Assembly (NCBI RefSeq): GCF_002289565.1
Contig: NZ_NTFY01000087.1
Location: forward strand, 1-60,187
From: Rhodopirellula sp. SM50
GTDB taxonomy: Bacteria > Planctomycetota > Planctomycetia > Pirellulales > Pirellulaceae
Reading direction: 5' to 3'
Length of the DNA: 60,187 bases
Positions within the stretch are counted from its first letter, which is position 1. Every line of letters starts with the position of its first letter. The notes beneath the pieces were generated by a model that saw only the letters and a program-made list of their open reading frames with translations, was not told the origin of the DNA and made no database searches. Below, in pieces: positions 45,649 through 57,284 of this stretch. The position numbers and the translations under genes were made by a program.

Positions 45649-46233
45649 ATGTTGGTCATCTATGTAATGTGTTTCTTCTTGATCTGTCTGACCGCGATCG
45701 GCGCTCTGCCTGCGGAGGTGCGGTCGTTGATGAGCGACAACTGCCGGAATTCGCGTGGACGTTTGAAACCTCGCTACGTTGCGCGTGAGGTGCTCTCGCT
45801 CGCCAGGTTTTACGCCCAAACATTCTTTGCCGCGTCGCTGATCGCTTGCGTCGCCCTGATCGCCGCGGTGTTCATCGACGATTACATCAAGTTGGACATC
45901 ATCGCCAAGGCGCTGGGGAAATTCGAGCCGGATGCCGCGGCGTGGGAGGAGAATTTGAAGGCGGGACCGAACAGCGTCAGCTCGCAATTTACTCAACACC
46001 ATGTGATGCAAGGTGGAACCCGCGCCAGCGCCAAGGCGCTGATGCTGACGTTGTGGAGACTGATTCCGTTGGCGACCGTTCTAATCTTCGCCGGCCTGCT
46101 GCTCTGCATGCGAATGATGTCGCATAGTTTTAATCGCGCATTTCGAGACTTGGTGCGCGAAGAATCGGCGCGAGATTTGAGACGCATCCGACGTCGATAC
46201 TTACAAAACACGGCCCAGTCGCAGCGACCGTAG
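45649..46233 (+). CDS. Small membrane protein, unknown function
   Basis: 194 residues with three hydrophobic segments: the N-terminus (LVIYVMCFFLICLTAIGAL), about 55-80 (FFAASLIACVALIAAVFI) and about 140-160 (LIPLATVLIFAGLLLCM). Between the second and third lies a mostly polar loop of 55 residues, and the C-terminal 35 residues are highly basic (RDLRRIRRRY). No family is recognised. It is divergent from the STAS gene across 213 bp and convergent with the heme protein gene; an R1 palindrome separates the latter pair. Confidence 0.7.
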   Translation: MLVIYVMCFFLICLTAIGALPAEVRSLMSDNCRNSRGRLKPRYVAREVLSLARFYAQTFFAASLIACVALIAAVFIDDYIKLDIIAKALGKFEPDAAAWEENLKAGPNSVSSQFTQHHVMQGGTRASAKALMLTLWRLIPLATVLIFAGLLLCMRMMSHSFNRAFRDLVREESARDLRRIRRRYLQNTAQSQRP

Positions 46234-46271
46234 CTAAGGAGCTTCGGAACAACACATGACGGGAATTGATT

Positions 46272-46328
46272 GTGGGATAGGCTTCCAGCCTGTCGTTTTC
46301 GCCATGACAGGCTGGAAGCCTATCCCAC
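46272..46328. repeat. R1 palindromic repeat, full copy between convergent genes
   Basis: Arms gtgggataggcttccagcct and its complement, with loop around ttttcgccat. It lies between stops at 46233 (plus) and 46428 (minus). Confidence 0.9.
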
Positions 46329-46427
46329 TTATTGCTCTGACGATTCTAACGCAGCAACCCCGCTGACATGGCGGCCCGAGTGAGGCCCGGGCCGCATCGA
46401 CGCCAGCGGCGTTTTGACAACCCGCCC

Positions 46428-49106
46428 TTAGTTCTTAAAGAACTCGTGCTTCGGATCGCCGGCGCTGATCAGGTAGGCGACCAAATCCAGGATCTCGTCT
46501 TGGGTCATTCGGTTGAACAGCCCTTCGGGCATCGCCGACGTCTTGGAAACCATCATTTCTTCGATCGTCTTGCGGTCGATGTTGACGCGGTCGTTGGGAT
46601 CGGTCAGGTCGGTGTTGATCGTCATCGAATCGCCATTCAGATTAACCACCACACCGACGTGAATCCGACCGTCATCGGTCAGGACTTTGACCGCCGAGAA
46701 CTGGTCATTGATCACCTTGCTGGGATGGATCACCTGGTCCAACAAGTCGTGCGGCGAATAGCGGCGTCCGGCCGAGGTCAGGTCGGGGCCGGTCATGCCG
46801 CCTTGGTCGCCGAAGCGGTGGCAGGCATAACACCCGGTCGCGGCGAACATTTTTCGACCGTTTTCAAAGTCACGCTGCTTCAATCCGGTGCGGGCGGCTG
46901 CCGACAACTCTTCCAGCGTCCACTTCTTCTCGGGGCGTCCCTCAAAGATTTGGCCCAAGTTTTCCAACGCCGACTTTTTGACCGGCTTTCTCGCCAACAG
47001 TTCCGCCATTTCGACTTTTTGGGTTTCGCTCAGCGAGGCGACCGCATCGTCGCGAATGAACTGAATGAACTGATCGAAACTGGCACCGCCTTTGTAGTTG
47101 GCCGCCTTCAAGAACCACTCGAAGTACGCCGTGTGCAACTCGGGCGTCCAGCCGGCTTTGAGCATGCGAATCGAACGAGCGTATTGCATCTGTTCTTCTT
47201 GCGTGGGCGCATCCTGGATCAATGCGATCGCCTTCTGGGCGACGGTCGGCGATTGCAGCCAGGCAAGCGTTTCGCACAACAGCCAATTCAGTTCCGGCGT
47301 TGATGCGGGAAACAGCGGGTCAAACTTGGCGATCAAGCGATCGATCATGGCGTCGTCGGGCCGGCCGAATCGATTCAATATGATTTGCGTTGTCCGGTGA
47401 AGCGTCAGTTGTTGCGTTTCGGTCAAACGCGCAACGTCGATCGAGAGCACTGCGTCGAGCAGCTTTTCTCGCATGTCCAAGTCCACCGCGGGAGTCGAGT
47501 CGTCGCGATGTTGCGGACAGACGCCGGTGACCCGAGCCAGGGCCAGTAAGGCTTCGACCTGTTTCGCCGGGTCCGATTCGTTCAACGCTTTGTCGGCCCA
47601 TTGATCCGTCCGTTGGTGCTCGATGGCGGTTCGGGCGGCGAATCGGATGAAGCGATCGTGATCGTCCAGGTACGGCCAAGCGACAGAGATCGCCTGGGGG
47701 TCTTGTTGACCGTGGAAGGCTTCCAGCATGTGTCGCGTCTGGCGAGCTTTGTTTTTCGTCGCCTTTGCTTGGACGGGCTCGGTCGACTGATCGCCGACAT
47801 AGGTCACGCGGTACAGGCCCGATTGCACGCGTCGCCCGCCGATCGTGAAGTACATCGCACCGTCTTGGGGACGGATGATGGCATCGGTGATCGGCAGTGG
47901 TGCACCGGTCACGAACTCTTCTTTGGTTGCGGTGTAGGACGAGCCGCTTGGTTCCAAGTGGATCGCGTACAGCTTTCCCCAGCTCCAGTCGAGTGCGTAC
48001 AGTGCGTCTTGGTACTTGGCGGGGAACTTGGCGCCGTAGCCGAACGTCATGCCGGTCGGAGAGCCGGGGCCGATATCAAGCACGCCGGGCAGGTTGTCGG
48101 CGTAGAACGGCATGCGTTTTCCGGCACCGTTTCGCCAGCCAAACTCGGCCCCGCTGGTCACCAAACAAATACGCGTCGGGCGATACCACGGCGTGTTGAA
48201 GTCGTACTCCATGTCGGCGTCATACGTGAACAACTCGCCGTCACGATTGACCGCGGCGTCAAACACGTTGCGAAATCCGGACGCGTAGGCTTCGAAGGTC
48301 TGTCCGTCGGGCGTGACACGATAGATGATGCCGCCGGGGGCGAGCACGCCGCGGTTGTGTCCGCGTCCGTCCGGCATGCTGGGCAACAGATGATCTTCGC
48401 CCCAGACCTGACGCACCGGTGAGCTGTCAGCCAGCGGCGGCGGCGTCGTGTTGTTGCCGGTGACCAGATACAATGCTTTTCCGTCGGGGGTCGGCATCAC
48501 TGCATGGACGCCGTGATCGCCTCGGGATTTGACTTCGTGAAGCAATTCGACCTTGTCCAGGGAATCATCGCCGTCACTGTCACTGACCCGGTACAAACCG
48601 GAGGGGATTTTTTGTTCGTAGTCGTTGACGCCGACGTAGAGAGCTCCGAAGGCCCAGACCATTCCGTTGACCGCTCGGATGTCAGCCGGAACTTGTTCGA
48701 CGTCGGCCGCCTGGAGGGTTTCGCCAGCCGGCGGCGGCGTGATGCGATACAGGCCGCCGAATTGATCGCTGACCAGAATTCGGCCTTTGTCGTCAGTGCA
48801 GAGATTCACCCACGAGCCCTGCTCCTCACCGGGAACCGAATACAGCAGCTCCACTTCAAACCCTTCGGCGGCCTTGATCCGATCGATCGGAGTCGCGGTG
48901 TTGCCGCCGATGGCGGGGCCGACGCTGGTGGGCCGTGTTCGCTTCGCCGGCGTTTTGCGTGCCTTGGCCTTTGCCGCGCCATTCTGGGCAGCGGCATCGG
49001 GAACGAGCAAGGCAACGCAGAGTGTCGACAGGCAGATCGCAGCGACATGCCGGCCGGTCGTCAGCGCGGCCGGGGAGAGGATCAATCGGAGGGAAGCTAG
49101 GTTCAT
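46428..49106 (-). CDS. PVC-type membrane-bound dehydrogenase: beta propeller, HEAT-like region and cytochrome c domain
   Basis: 892 residues with a long signal peptide (ATTGRHVAAICLSTLCVALL, cleaved near 'DAAAQNG'). Residues 50-430 form an NHL/sorbosone-type propeller ('FEVELLYSVPGEEQGSWVNL', 'VSDQFGGLYRITPPPAGE', 'GWRNGAGKRMPFY'). The central part (about 450-720) is helical. The C-terminal PVC-type heme domain has CYACH at about residue 757 and 'GPDLTSAGRRYSPHDLLDQV', 'SAVKVLTDDGRIHVGVV' and 'MPEGLFNRMTQDEILDLVAYL'. From memory, this architecture (propeller plus TIGR02603-type heme domain) is expanded in planctomycetes, with unknown substrates. It shares the heme domain with the enzyme at 41156-44719. 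Confidence 0.92.
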   Translation of the reverse strand: MNLASLRLILSPAALTTGRHVAAICLSTLCVALLVPDAAAQNGAAKAKARKTPAKRTRPTSVGPAIGGNTATPIDRIKAAEGFEVELLYSVPGEEQGSWVNLCTDDKGRILVSDQFGGLYRITPPPAGETLQAADVEQVPADIRAVNGMVWAFGALYVGVNDYEQKIPSGLYRVSDSDGDDSLDKVELLHEVKSRGDHGVHAVMPTPDGKALYLVTGNNTTPPPLADSSPVRQVWGEDHLLPSMPDGRGHNRGVLAPGGIIYRVTPDGQTFEAYASGFRNVFDAAVNRDGELFTYDADMEYDFNTPWYRPTRICLVTSGAEFGWRNGAGKRMPFYADNLPGVLDIGPGSPTGMTFGYGAKFPAKYQDALYALDWSWGKLYAIHLEPSGSSYTATKEEFVTGAPLPITDAIIRPQDGAMYFTIGGRRVQSGLYRVTYVGDQSTEPVQAKATKNKARQTRHMLEAFHGQQDPQAISVAWPYLDDHDRFIRFAARTAIEHQRTDQWADKALNESDPAKQVEALLALARVTGVCPQHRDDSTPAVDLDMREKLLDAVLSIDVARLTETQQLTLHRTTQIILNRFGRPDDAMIDRLIAKFDPLFPASTPELNWLLCETLAWLQSPTVAQKAIALIQDAPTQEEQMQYARSIRMLKAGWTPELHTAYFEWFLKAANYKGGASFDQFIQFIRDDAVASLSETQKVEMAELLARKPVKKSALENLGQIFEGRPEKKWTLEELSAAARTGLKQRDFENGRKMFAATGCYACHRFGDQGGMTGPDLTSAGRRYSPHDLLDQVIHPSKVINDQFSAVKVLTDDGRIHVGVVVNLNGDSMTINTDLTDPNDRVNIDRKTIEEMMVSKTSAMPEGLFNRMTQDEILDLVAYLISAGDPKHEFFKN

Positions 49107-49276
49107 TTCAGTTCTGGTTTCGCGGAGATAATGGCGTGCGAGTGGGGTGGGGGGCGACGCTCTCTACCGAGTGGGAGCACTTGCGTCAGAGCGTTTTCCG
49201 CTCGGGGTCCCTTATGTTACACCGTCCGCCCGTGGATGACAGACTGGAAGCCTTTCCCACTTGATTTCCCTTCGGA

Positions 49277-49594
49277 GCGGAAAAGGGGCGCAGGCCCTTG
49301 TGGCACGGGCATAAGCGTTGGTGTGCAGGCTTTAGCCCAATACCGCTAAGTTAAGCTCGACGGGGAGGCCCGGACGCTGGCGCGAACCGGCTGATATCAA
49401 TCGTTTATCAGCGGTTTGGCGCGAGCCTACGGGCCCCGAGTTGAGTAAACCACGCTTAACTTAGCGGTATTGGGCTTTAGCCGCCCCTTTCGCTGCGTCG
49501 CAGCGACCGGGAATCGCCTAAAGGCTAAACACCAACGGTGGCTGAATACCGTTTGACTGATGCCTGTGCCACAAGGCCCTGCCCCTTTTTCCGC
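49277..49594. repeat. Composite nested inverted repeat, copy B
   Basis: The outer arms run 49277-49312 and 49560-49594 (gcggaaaaggggcgcaggcc on the left, continuing to ggcacgggcat) and pair over about 35 bp with few mismatches. Inside is the R3 repeat (49317-49536), interrupted by the 135-bp insert. This copy keeps both outer arms, unlike copy A. Confidence 0.85.
49338..49472. mobile_element. 135-bp MITE-like insert with terminal repeats, copy B
   Basis: The ends CAATACCGCTAAGTTAAGC and their complement match over 19 bp. Flanking ggctttagcc is at 49328-49337 and 49473-49482. The length equals copy A, and the central hairpin (gcccggacgctggcgcgaac with its partner gcgcgagcctacgggcc) is conserved, but the two sub-terminal stretches (gctcgacgg against catgaatga) differ. 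Confidence 0.75.
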
Positions 49595-49624
49595 GGCACC
49601 CGCAACCTAAACGTTGACCGATCA

Positions 49625-50773
49625 CTAGCGGACGCGGCGCATGTAGTTGACGAGGAACTTGTCGATTTCGGCGACCGAGGCGTCAAAGGTTTCTTCGAAC
49701 ATTTCGATGCGTTCTCGGGCGGTCAATTCGGCCATCGGTTTTCCGCTGCTCAGTTTCCTCAGGTACTCCACGTACTCTTCCCGCCGCGTCTTGAGCAAGA
49801 AATAGGTCAATGCCCAGCTTTCGGCGTAGGCATCGGTGGCGGAATTCGAGTTGCGAAACCGATCGTCGTCGGACAGCAAGGTGACCAGCGAGTTGGGCGG
49901 TCGCACCGGCAAGTAGTTTCGCCATCGATTCAAATTCACTTGGTTGACGCGACCGATCCCGCGCCAGCGCGAGGCGCTTTTAAAATCGGGCGATTCAAAA
50001 AACATCGCCAACCCTTCGCTGATCCACATCGGGTTGTCGGCGAATCGTCGCTGCAATCCGCAGTTGTAGGCCAGCTGGTGCGTGGCTTCGTGAATGATCG
50101 TCGCGACGTTGCGTTCCAGGTTGGGCATGTTGAACGTCGTCATCCGGTTACTGGACAGATGGTAGTACCCGATGACCAATTGAGCCGTGTCCCCGACTTC
50201 CGCTCCGGCGTGTTTCAAGAAGTCATTGCGGTCGGCCAGCACCAGGGCGACGAGTGGGAATTTCGGCTCGGGCAGTCGCCAACGCTGATTTTTCCAGAAT
50301 GTGTAGAAGCCTTTGTAGAGTTGCTCAAACAACAGGCCGACTTGTTTGACGTAGGCATCGGAGGTGTTGTGGGCGATCACATAGTGGGCGGTTTGGTAGA
50401 TCGAAAAGCCGCTCGGCAATTCCTGTCGCATCCGATCGGCCATCTGGTCGGCGGTGAGCGGTTGTAGCGGTTCGTCGTCGGAGTCGCGTTTGATGATTTG
50501 ATCGGGCTGGATCATCCAGATCCGGCCGTCGTCACTTTGCAGCATCAAACCCCCGTCCTGGGCCTCGACCAGGATTTCACCGACGACGGTGCGTGTCGGC
50601 ATCGGCGCACCGTTGACCAGATCCGTTTTATCCGATCGAAAGGTGACGGTTTCCACGCCGATGGCCGGCGTCGCCACAAGGGTCAGGTTGGTGAGGCAGA
50701 GAAGAAAAAAACGAATCGCAAGCGCGTCGGCGTTGATCAACTTCAATCGAGCATCCTTGGAATGGGGATCCAT
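49625..50773 (-). CDS. DUF1570 protein, putative secreted metallopeptidase-like
   Basis: 382 residues from the ATG at 50773; the longer frame overlaps the upstream permease gene. A hydrophobic N-terminus (ALAIRFFLLCLTNLTLVATP) suggests export. The central region contains 'ATIIHEATHQLAYNCGL' (about residue 227), an HExxH zinc-binding motif, and 'PMWISEGLAMFFESPDF', with a Glu that could be the third ligand, as in gluzincins. The C-terminus is helical. DUF1570 is a planctomycete-rich family. The gene starts 49 bp after the stop of the permease gene and may be the last gene of the dcd cluster. Confidence 0.85.
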   Translation of the reverse strand: MDPHSKDARLKLINADALAIRFFLLCLTNLTLVATPAIGVETVTFRSDKTDLVNGAPMPTRTVVGEILVEAQDGGLMLQSDDGRIWMIQPDQIIKRDSDDEPLQPLTADQMADRMRQELPSGFSIYQTAHYVIAHNTSDAYVKQVGLLFEQLYKGFYTFWKNQRWRLPEPKFPLVALVLADRNDFLKHAGAEVGDTAQLVIGYYHLSSNRMTTFNMPNLERNVATIIHEATHQLAYNCGLQRRFADNPMWISEGLAMFFESPDFKSASRWRGIGRVNQVNLNRWRNYLPVRPPNSLVTLLSDDDRFRNSNSATDAYAESWALTYFLLKTRREEYVEYLRKLSSGKPMAELTARERIEMFEETFDASVAEIDKFLVNYMRRVR

Positions 50774-50822
50774 CGGGGGGCACGTGGGAAGGGGCCATTT
50801 GAGTCTGTTCCAGTGTACGTTA

Positions 50823-52352
50823 TCACGCAGAACGCTTCCAACGTCTCGAACAAACGATCGCCAAGACGACGATCGAACAGACATACCAGAACGCCAATGC
50901 GGCTTCCTGATTGCGTGCACCGCTGTGCAGTAACGCGAATAATCGCGTGCCCACGGTCACGACACCTGGTGGCAAGACAGGGAGCGTCGCCGGGACATCT
51001 CCGCTGGCCATCACCGCCGCGGCAACCGCCGCAATCGCCAACGGTTTGGCCAAAAGGGGGCGTTCGATCCACCAAACGCGGCCGATCCAGGACAGATCGA
51101 GTTTCGCACTGTCGAGAATCGATCGATCGATCCCCGCATATCCCGCTCGCAGAATCCAGTACGCAACCGGCACGGCGCGGACCGATAGGGCGACCACGGT
51201 CGGCAGCAACGTTTCGTGGTAGAGGGTTTGCAGACCCGGCATGGACAGCGTGAAAAACCGCACCACCGCCAAGCCGACGACCGGACCGGGAATCAGAAAC
51301 AACAGCAGTGAAATGAGGTTGACGGTTCGGCGGAGTCGGGGGCGTTGCCGCGTGGTCGACGCAAGCACCCACGCCAGCGGGACGCACACCGCAGCGGTCA
51401 GCGCCGCCAGGACCGCGGTCCAAAGGTATTCCCGGGAGAACTCTTGGGGCGCCGAGAGCAGCAATCCGATCGCCTGCCGCAGCGACCAGCCGACCGAGAA
51501 CGTCGGCTCGGGATCCGCTGACACGGTGATCTGATGACCGATCTTGACCAGCAAACCGCCCAACGGAAACGCGAACATCATCGTCGCCAGCATCACCGCG
51601 GCCGCTGCGGCCAGATGGGCGATCATTCCCAGCGGTTCGGTCGCGTCGCCGGCGGAGCGATTTTGTTCCAGCAGTTGCACGTCCAAGCGGCGTCGACTGG
51701 AAACCGCGACGGTGGCGATGATCCCGATTGCGAGCACACAGGGCAGCACCAGGACGATCATGATGGACGTGACCGACGGTTGCACGGCATGAAACAGATA
51801 GAACTCGTCGGCGAGGGTCCGCACGCCATACAAGTCGACGACCGTCATTTCGGTGGCGGCCAGGATCGCCGTCGCCAGCAATCCCGTCACCACCCAGGGG
51901 GCGGCGATCGGCAACCGGATCCGCCACCAGGTCCAGATCGGCCCGCCATCGAGTCGACTTTGATCGATCACTTGGGGCGGGATCCGCGCGGTGCCGAACC
52001 AGGTCGCCAGCGACACCAGGGCGGCCCCCAACAGTCCGTGGATCCAAACGCAGGCGACCAGTCCGCCGTATCGGCCGGCCAGCCCGGTGTAGGTGCGCGA
52101 GGCGGTTTGGGAAAACGTCAGCCAGCCGAATTTGCCCGCCGTCGCCTCCCACGCGGCCGCATGCAGAATCATCGGGGTGGCGATGCAGGCGACCAGGCTG
52201 ATCAAACAATAACCGACGACCGCCCGGCCGACGCGACGATGGCGGGGGACCAACGAAATCAAAAACGCCAGCGTGATCCCGATCCCCGCGGCGACCAGAA
52301 CGCTGAGCCCCATCAGCTCGAGCGTCAACAGAAGCGGACGGATCCAATGCAT
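50823..52352 (-). CDS. ABC transporter permease, two-domain (FbpB/ThiP-like)
   Basis: 509 residues, about twelve membrane segments in two halves, each with the permease (EAA-type) loop. These are 'QVIDQSRLDGGPIWTWWRIRLP' (about 128-150) and a second in 'SILDSAKLDLSWIGRVWWIERPLL' (about 410-435). This duplicated layout fits iron(III), thiamine or similar importers. No ATPase or binding-protein gene is adjacent. The ATG at 52350-52352 lies 3 bp after the preceding stop. The overlapping frame 50743-52347 has a low-complexity translation and is a shadow. Confidence 0.9.
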   Translation of the reverse strand: MHWIRPLLLTLELMGLSVLVAAGIGITLAFLISLVPRHRRVGRAVVGYCLISLVACIATPMILHAAAWEATAGKFGWLTFSQTASRTYTGLAGRYGGLVACVWIHGLLGAALVSLATWFGTARIPPQVIDQSRLDGGPIWTWWRIRLPIAAPWVVTGLLATAILAATEMTVVDLYGVRTLADEFYLFHAVQPSVTSIMIVLVLPCVLAIGIIATVAVSSRRRLDVQLLEQNRSAGDATEPLGMIAHLAAAAAVMLATMMFAFPLGGLLVKIGHQITVSADPEPTFSVGWSLRQAIGLLLSAPQEFSREYLWTAVLAALTAAVCVPLAWVLASTTRQRPRLRRTVNLISLLLFLIPGPVVGLAVVRFFTLSMPGLQTLYHETLLPTVVALSVRAVPVAYWILRAGYAGIDRSILDSAKLDLSWIGRVWWIERPLLAKPLAIAAVAAAVMASGDVPATLPVLPPGVVTVGTRLFALLHSGARNQEAALAFWYVCSIVVLAIVCSRRWKRSA

Positions 52353-52355
52353 GAA

Positions 52356-52943
52356 TCAGTACACGCGGATTTCGATGGCCGTCGACTCGCTCGGGCGTTC
52401 CATGATGGTTTGCTCGTAGGTCGGCGGCCCGACCAGGCTGCGCGCGTTGTTGGAAAAACCGTAGGGTTCCACCGGGGCATTGAACAAGGCCCGGTTCAGT
52501 TCGCCGTTGTCGTCTAAATCATGGTAGGCCGCGATCGCGAATTGTTCCGGCAAGATGCCGAGTTGGATTTCCCAGACCACAAATCCATCGATCGGCACCA
52601 GGGAGTCCTTGATGATCGCCCGATCGGGATTGCCGAAATATTCCGCGGAATCGTAAACCGCGATCCGAATCGGGCCTGGGGAATCGAGCTGGCTGGTCGC
52701 GACGCGAATCAAGATCACGTTGGGCGGCAGCGGTTGGGTCTGATCGGTGTTGGCCACGGTGCCCAGATCGACGTCAAACTCGGAGGTGTCTGGCGGGCTG
52801 GCCCAAATCATCGCCAACCCGATCAAGAAGATGACGCCGGCAAACGCCAGCAACAGGTTGCCGTGGCTTTCTTTCCAGGCGCGGCGGTAGCGGCCTTTCT
52901 CGTTCGGGGAGCGAAACGGGAGTTTGTCATTCTGAACTGGCAT
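52356..52943 (-). CDS. DUF2141-like membrane-anchored protein
   Basis: 195 residues from the ATG at 52943. One membrane segment (LLLAFAGVIFLIGLAMIWA, about 30-50) is followed by an extracytoplasmic domain with DUF2141 marks: 'IRIAVYDSAEYFGNPDRA', 'LPEQFAIAAYHDLDDNGELN' (a Ca-binding-like DLDDNGELN loop), 'PVEPYGFSNNARSLVGPPTY' and a terminal 'AIEIRVY'. The start is 4 bp after the dcd stop and the end is 3 bp before the permease start, so the three genes are almost certainly one transcript. Function of the family is unknown. Confidence 0.85.
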   Translation of the reverse strand: MPVQNDKLPFRSPNEKGRYRRAWKESHGNLLLAFAGVIFLIGLAMIWASPPDTSEFDVDLGTVANTDQTQPLPPNVILIRVATSQLDSPGPIRIAVYDSAEYFGNPDRAIIKDSLVPIDGFVVWEIQLGILPEQFAIAAYHDLDDNGELNRALFNAPVEPYGFSNNARSLVGPPTYEQTIMERPSESTAIEIRVY

Positions 52944-52947
52944 GCGA

Positions 52948-53523
52948 TCAACGGCCGGGTGAGTCACCGAAGTTGAGTTCCAACTGAGTTTCGTCGACGG
53001 CTCCGCCGAACTCACGGTACATCAAACTGGGCTGAATGTCGCGGCTGTGCTGGTACTTGTCGCTGCAATACGCGGCACCGTCACCGCGGAGCTGCTGATA
53101 GTAGATTTGGCAGATCTGCATTCCCGGGACGATCCTGACCGGTTGCACGCAGTACATTTCCAGGGTCCAGGTGCCACAATAACCGACGTCGCCGATCGAC
53201 CCGCCGGGATTGATGAACAACCCCAGCCGGCCCAGTGAACTGCGGCCCTGGATCAGCGGCACCAGACCTCGCGTTTCGGTGTATTCGACGGTTCGGCCGA
53301 GGTACAAGACGTTGGGTTGCAACGTCAGCCCTTCGGCGGGGATTTCCAACCGGCGATAGCGATTGGGGGTCGCGACGTCGAGCACGATTTCCTCGTACAC
53401 CAACAACTCGTCGTGCAGCGCCAGGTTGTATCCGTTCGGGTTTAGCCGAGCGGCATCAAACGGTTCGATTTTGATTTCGTCATTTTTCAGCCGCCGGTGA
53501 ATCTCGTCGCTCGATAGAAGCAT
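52948..53523 (-). CDS. dcd: dCTP deaminase
   Basis: 191 residues from the ATG at 53523, which has GGAAC five bases upstream; the frame opens seven codons earlier. The family pattern is clear: 'MLLSSDEIHRRLKNDEIKIE', 'LNPNGYNLALHDELLVYE', 'LGRTVEYTETRGLVPLIQGR', 'SSLGRLGLFINPGGSIGDVG' with the catalytic GRSSLGR segment, and 'GTWTLEMYCVQPVRIVPGMQ'. It deaminates dCTP to dUTP for thymidylate synthesis. It opens the cluster dcd, DUF2141-like gene, permease, DUF1570 gene. Confidence 0.95.
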   Translation of the reverse strand: MLLSSDEIHRRLKNDEIKIEPFDAARLNPNGYNLALHDELLVYEEIVLDVATPNRYRRLEIPAEGLTLQPNVLYLGRTVEYTETRGLVPLIQGRSSLGRLGLFINPGGSIGDVGYCGTWTLEMYCVQPVRIVPGMQICQIYYQQLRGDGAAYCSDKYQHSRDIQPSLMYREFGGAVDETQLELNFGDSPGR

Positions 53524-53628
53524 CGCCGTTCCGAATCGATCCAAATGGAAAAACCCGAGCCGGCAAACGATGCCGAGATCGGGCTATCCAGAGTGTAACA
53601 AATCTCAGTGACGTCGAGCGAGCGGCCA

Positions 53629-55731
<2,103 letters not shown>

Positions 55732-56225
55732 GTTGTGAGTGTCTCCTGCAATCCTTTCTAAACGCGTCTGTGGGGTGACACACCATGTGTCATCTCCAAT
55801 GCGCCTGCATCACGTGCCTGCACAATGCTTGCCAGAAACCCTACCACCTACGGACCGGAGATCAGAAACCCTCGGGTAGGAGATTGGAAAACAGGCAGGC
55901 AGTCGATCACGCGATGACGCCTAGCGATGGATTGCCGAAGAAGCCTCAGGAAACAGTTGGTGAAACGGTGACGGTCGGGACTATCAGCCGGGTTTGGAAC
56001 CCGACATCTCTTAGTCAACCGGCACAGTTTACCGTTTTTCGGCGTATTTGGCGGCCTCAATGACGGTCGGCGGCCGCCCGCAGGAGTGGGCGGATCATCG
56101 CAGCGCACTACACCCTGGATAATGGCGTTCTGATTGCCAGACGGCTACCAGAGCCGGGGCGGGGATGTCAAACTGGCTTTTGCTGACCAGACTTCCACTT
56201 CAATCTTGACTGCTGACCCCCCTCC
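55732..56225. other. Divergent intergenic region, glgX / purM
   Basis: 494 bp with no gene seen. It must contain the promoters of both divergent genes. There is no copy of the window's repeat families here. The minus frame 55848-56108 has a low-complexity translation and is rejected. Confidence 0.55.
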
Positions 56226-57284
56226 ATGGCTGCGACTTATAAGGACGCCGGCGTCGACCTCGACGTGTACGCCGAATCAATGCGGCGTTTACCCAAACTG
56301 ATGCACCGCACCTTTTCGCCGCGTGTGCTGGCCAGCGACGGAGGGTTTGCCGGGCTGTTTCAACTCGATTTCGCCGGCAAGCTGTTCGCCCGCAATTACG
56401 AACAACCCGTTCTGGTCAGCGGCACCGACGGCGTCGGGACCAAACTGAAGATCGCCCAAACCACCGGCATCCACCACACCGTCGGGATCGATCTGGTGGC
56501 GATGTGCGTCAATGACCTGCTCTGCACCGGCGCCGAACCGCTGTTCTTTCTCGATTATGTCGCGATGGGCAAAGACGACCCGGCGCGGTTGGAAAAGATC
56601 GTGCAAGGGATCAGCGACGGCTGTGTCGCCGGCGACATGGCCCTGCTGGGCGGCGAAACCGCGATCATGCCCGACATGTACGGCGATGATGACTATGACC
56701 TGGCCGGCTTTGCCGTCGGTGTCGTCGAGCGAAAACGCCTGATCGACGGCAAACAAATCGGCGAGGGCGACGTCGTGCTGGGCATCGCGTCCAGCGGGCT
56801 GCACAGCAATGGCTTTTCGCTGGTCCGAAAAATCATCGCCGATGCCGGCCTGACGTGGGACTCCACCCCCGACGCCCTGGGCGGCAAGACGATCGCCCAA
56901 GAATGTCTGACGCCGACTCAGATCTACGTCGCCGCCGTCCGCGCGATCCAAAATCACTATCGCGTCAAACAAGTCATCCACGGCTTGGCCCACATCACCG
57001 GCGGCGGTATCGAAGAGAATTTGGACCGAATCCTGCCCCCCGGCGTCGATGCCGAGATCGATCCCAACGCTTGGGAACGCCCGGCGGTGTTCCGCTTTCT
57101 GCAGGAAACCGGCAAGGTGGCCGACGCCGAGATGCGTCGTGTTTTTAACATGGGCATCGGCATGGCCATGATCGTCAGCGATTTCTACGCCGCCAGCATC
57201 CAATCCCAGCTGAACGAGCTGGGAATTGCGGCCACACCGATCGGACGGATCACCTTCGGAACCGGCAAGGTCCGCTACGTCTAG
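56226..57284 (+). CDS. purM: Phosphoribosylformylglycinamidine cyclo-ligase
   Basis: 352 residues. Signature blocks of AIR synthetase: '[20 protein letters not shown]', '[20 protein letters not shown]', '[16 protein letters not shown]', '[20 protein letters not shown]' and '[19 protein letters not shown]', ending with '[16 protein letters not shown]'. The enzyme makes 5-aminoimidazole ribotide in de novo purine synthesis. Its TAG (57282-57284) overlaps the stop of the convergent OsmC-like gene in the shared ctag. Confidence 0.97.
   Translation: MAATYKDAGVDLDVYAESMRRLPKLMHRTFSPRVLASDGGFAGLFQLDFAGKLFARNYEQPVLVSGTDGVGTKLKIAQTTGIHHTVGIDLVAMCVNDLLCTGAEPLFFLDYVAMGKDDPARLEKIVQGISDGCVAGDMALLGGETAIMPDMYGDDDYDLAGFAVGVVERKRLIDGKQIGEGDVVLGIASSGLHSNGFSLVRKIIADAGLTWDSTPDALGGKTIAQECLTPTQIYVAAVRAIQNHYRVKQVIHGLAHITGGGIEENLDRILPPGVDAEIDPNAWERPAVFRFLQETGKVADAEMRRVFNMGIGMAMIVSDFYAASIQSQLNELGIAATPIGRITFGTGKVRYV

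Larger units (their letters stand above)
49107..49624. other. Intergenic region with degenerate R1 arm and composite element
   Basis: 518 bp between two minus-strand genes. It contains a degenerate R1 arm (gacagactggaagcctttcc near 49239) and the composite element copy B (49277-49594). No gene is seen. Confidence 0.7.

Noticed and set aside
50743..52347. 534-residue minus-strand ORF
   Set aside because: Overlaps the ABC permease almost exactly in another frame; the permease frame has membrane segments and EAA-type loops, this one has low-complexity sequence.
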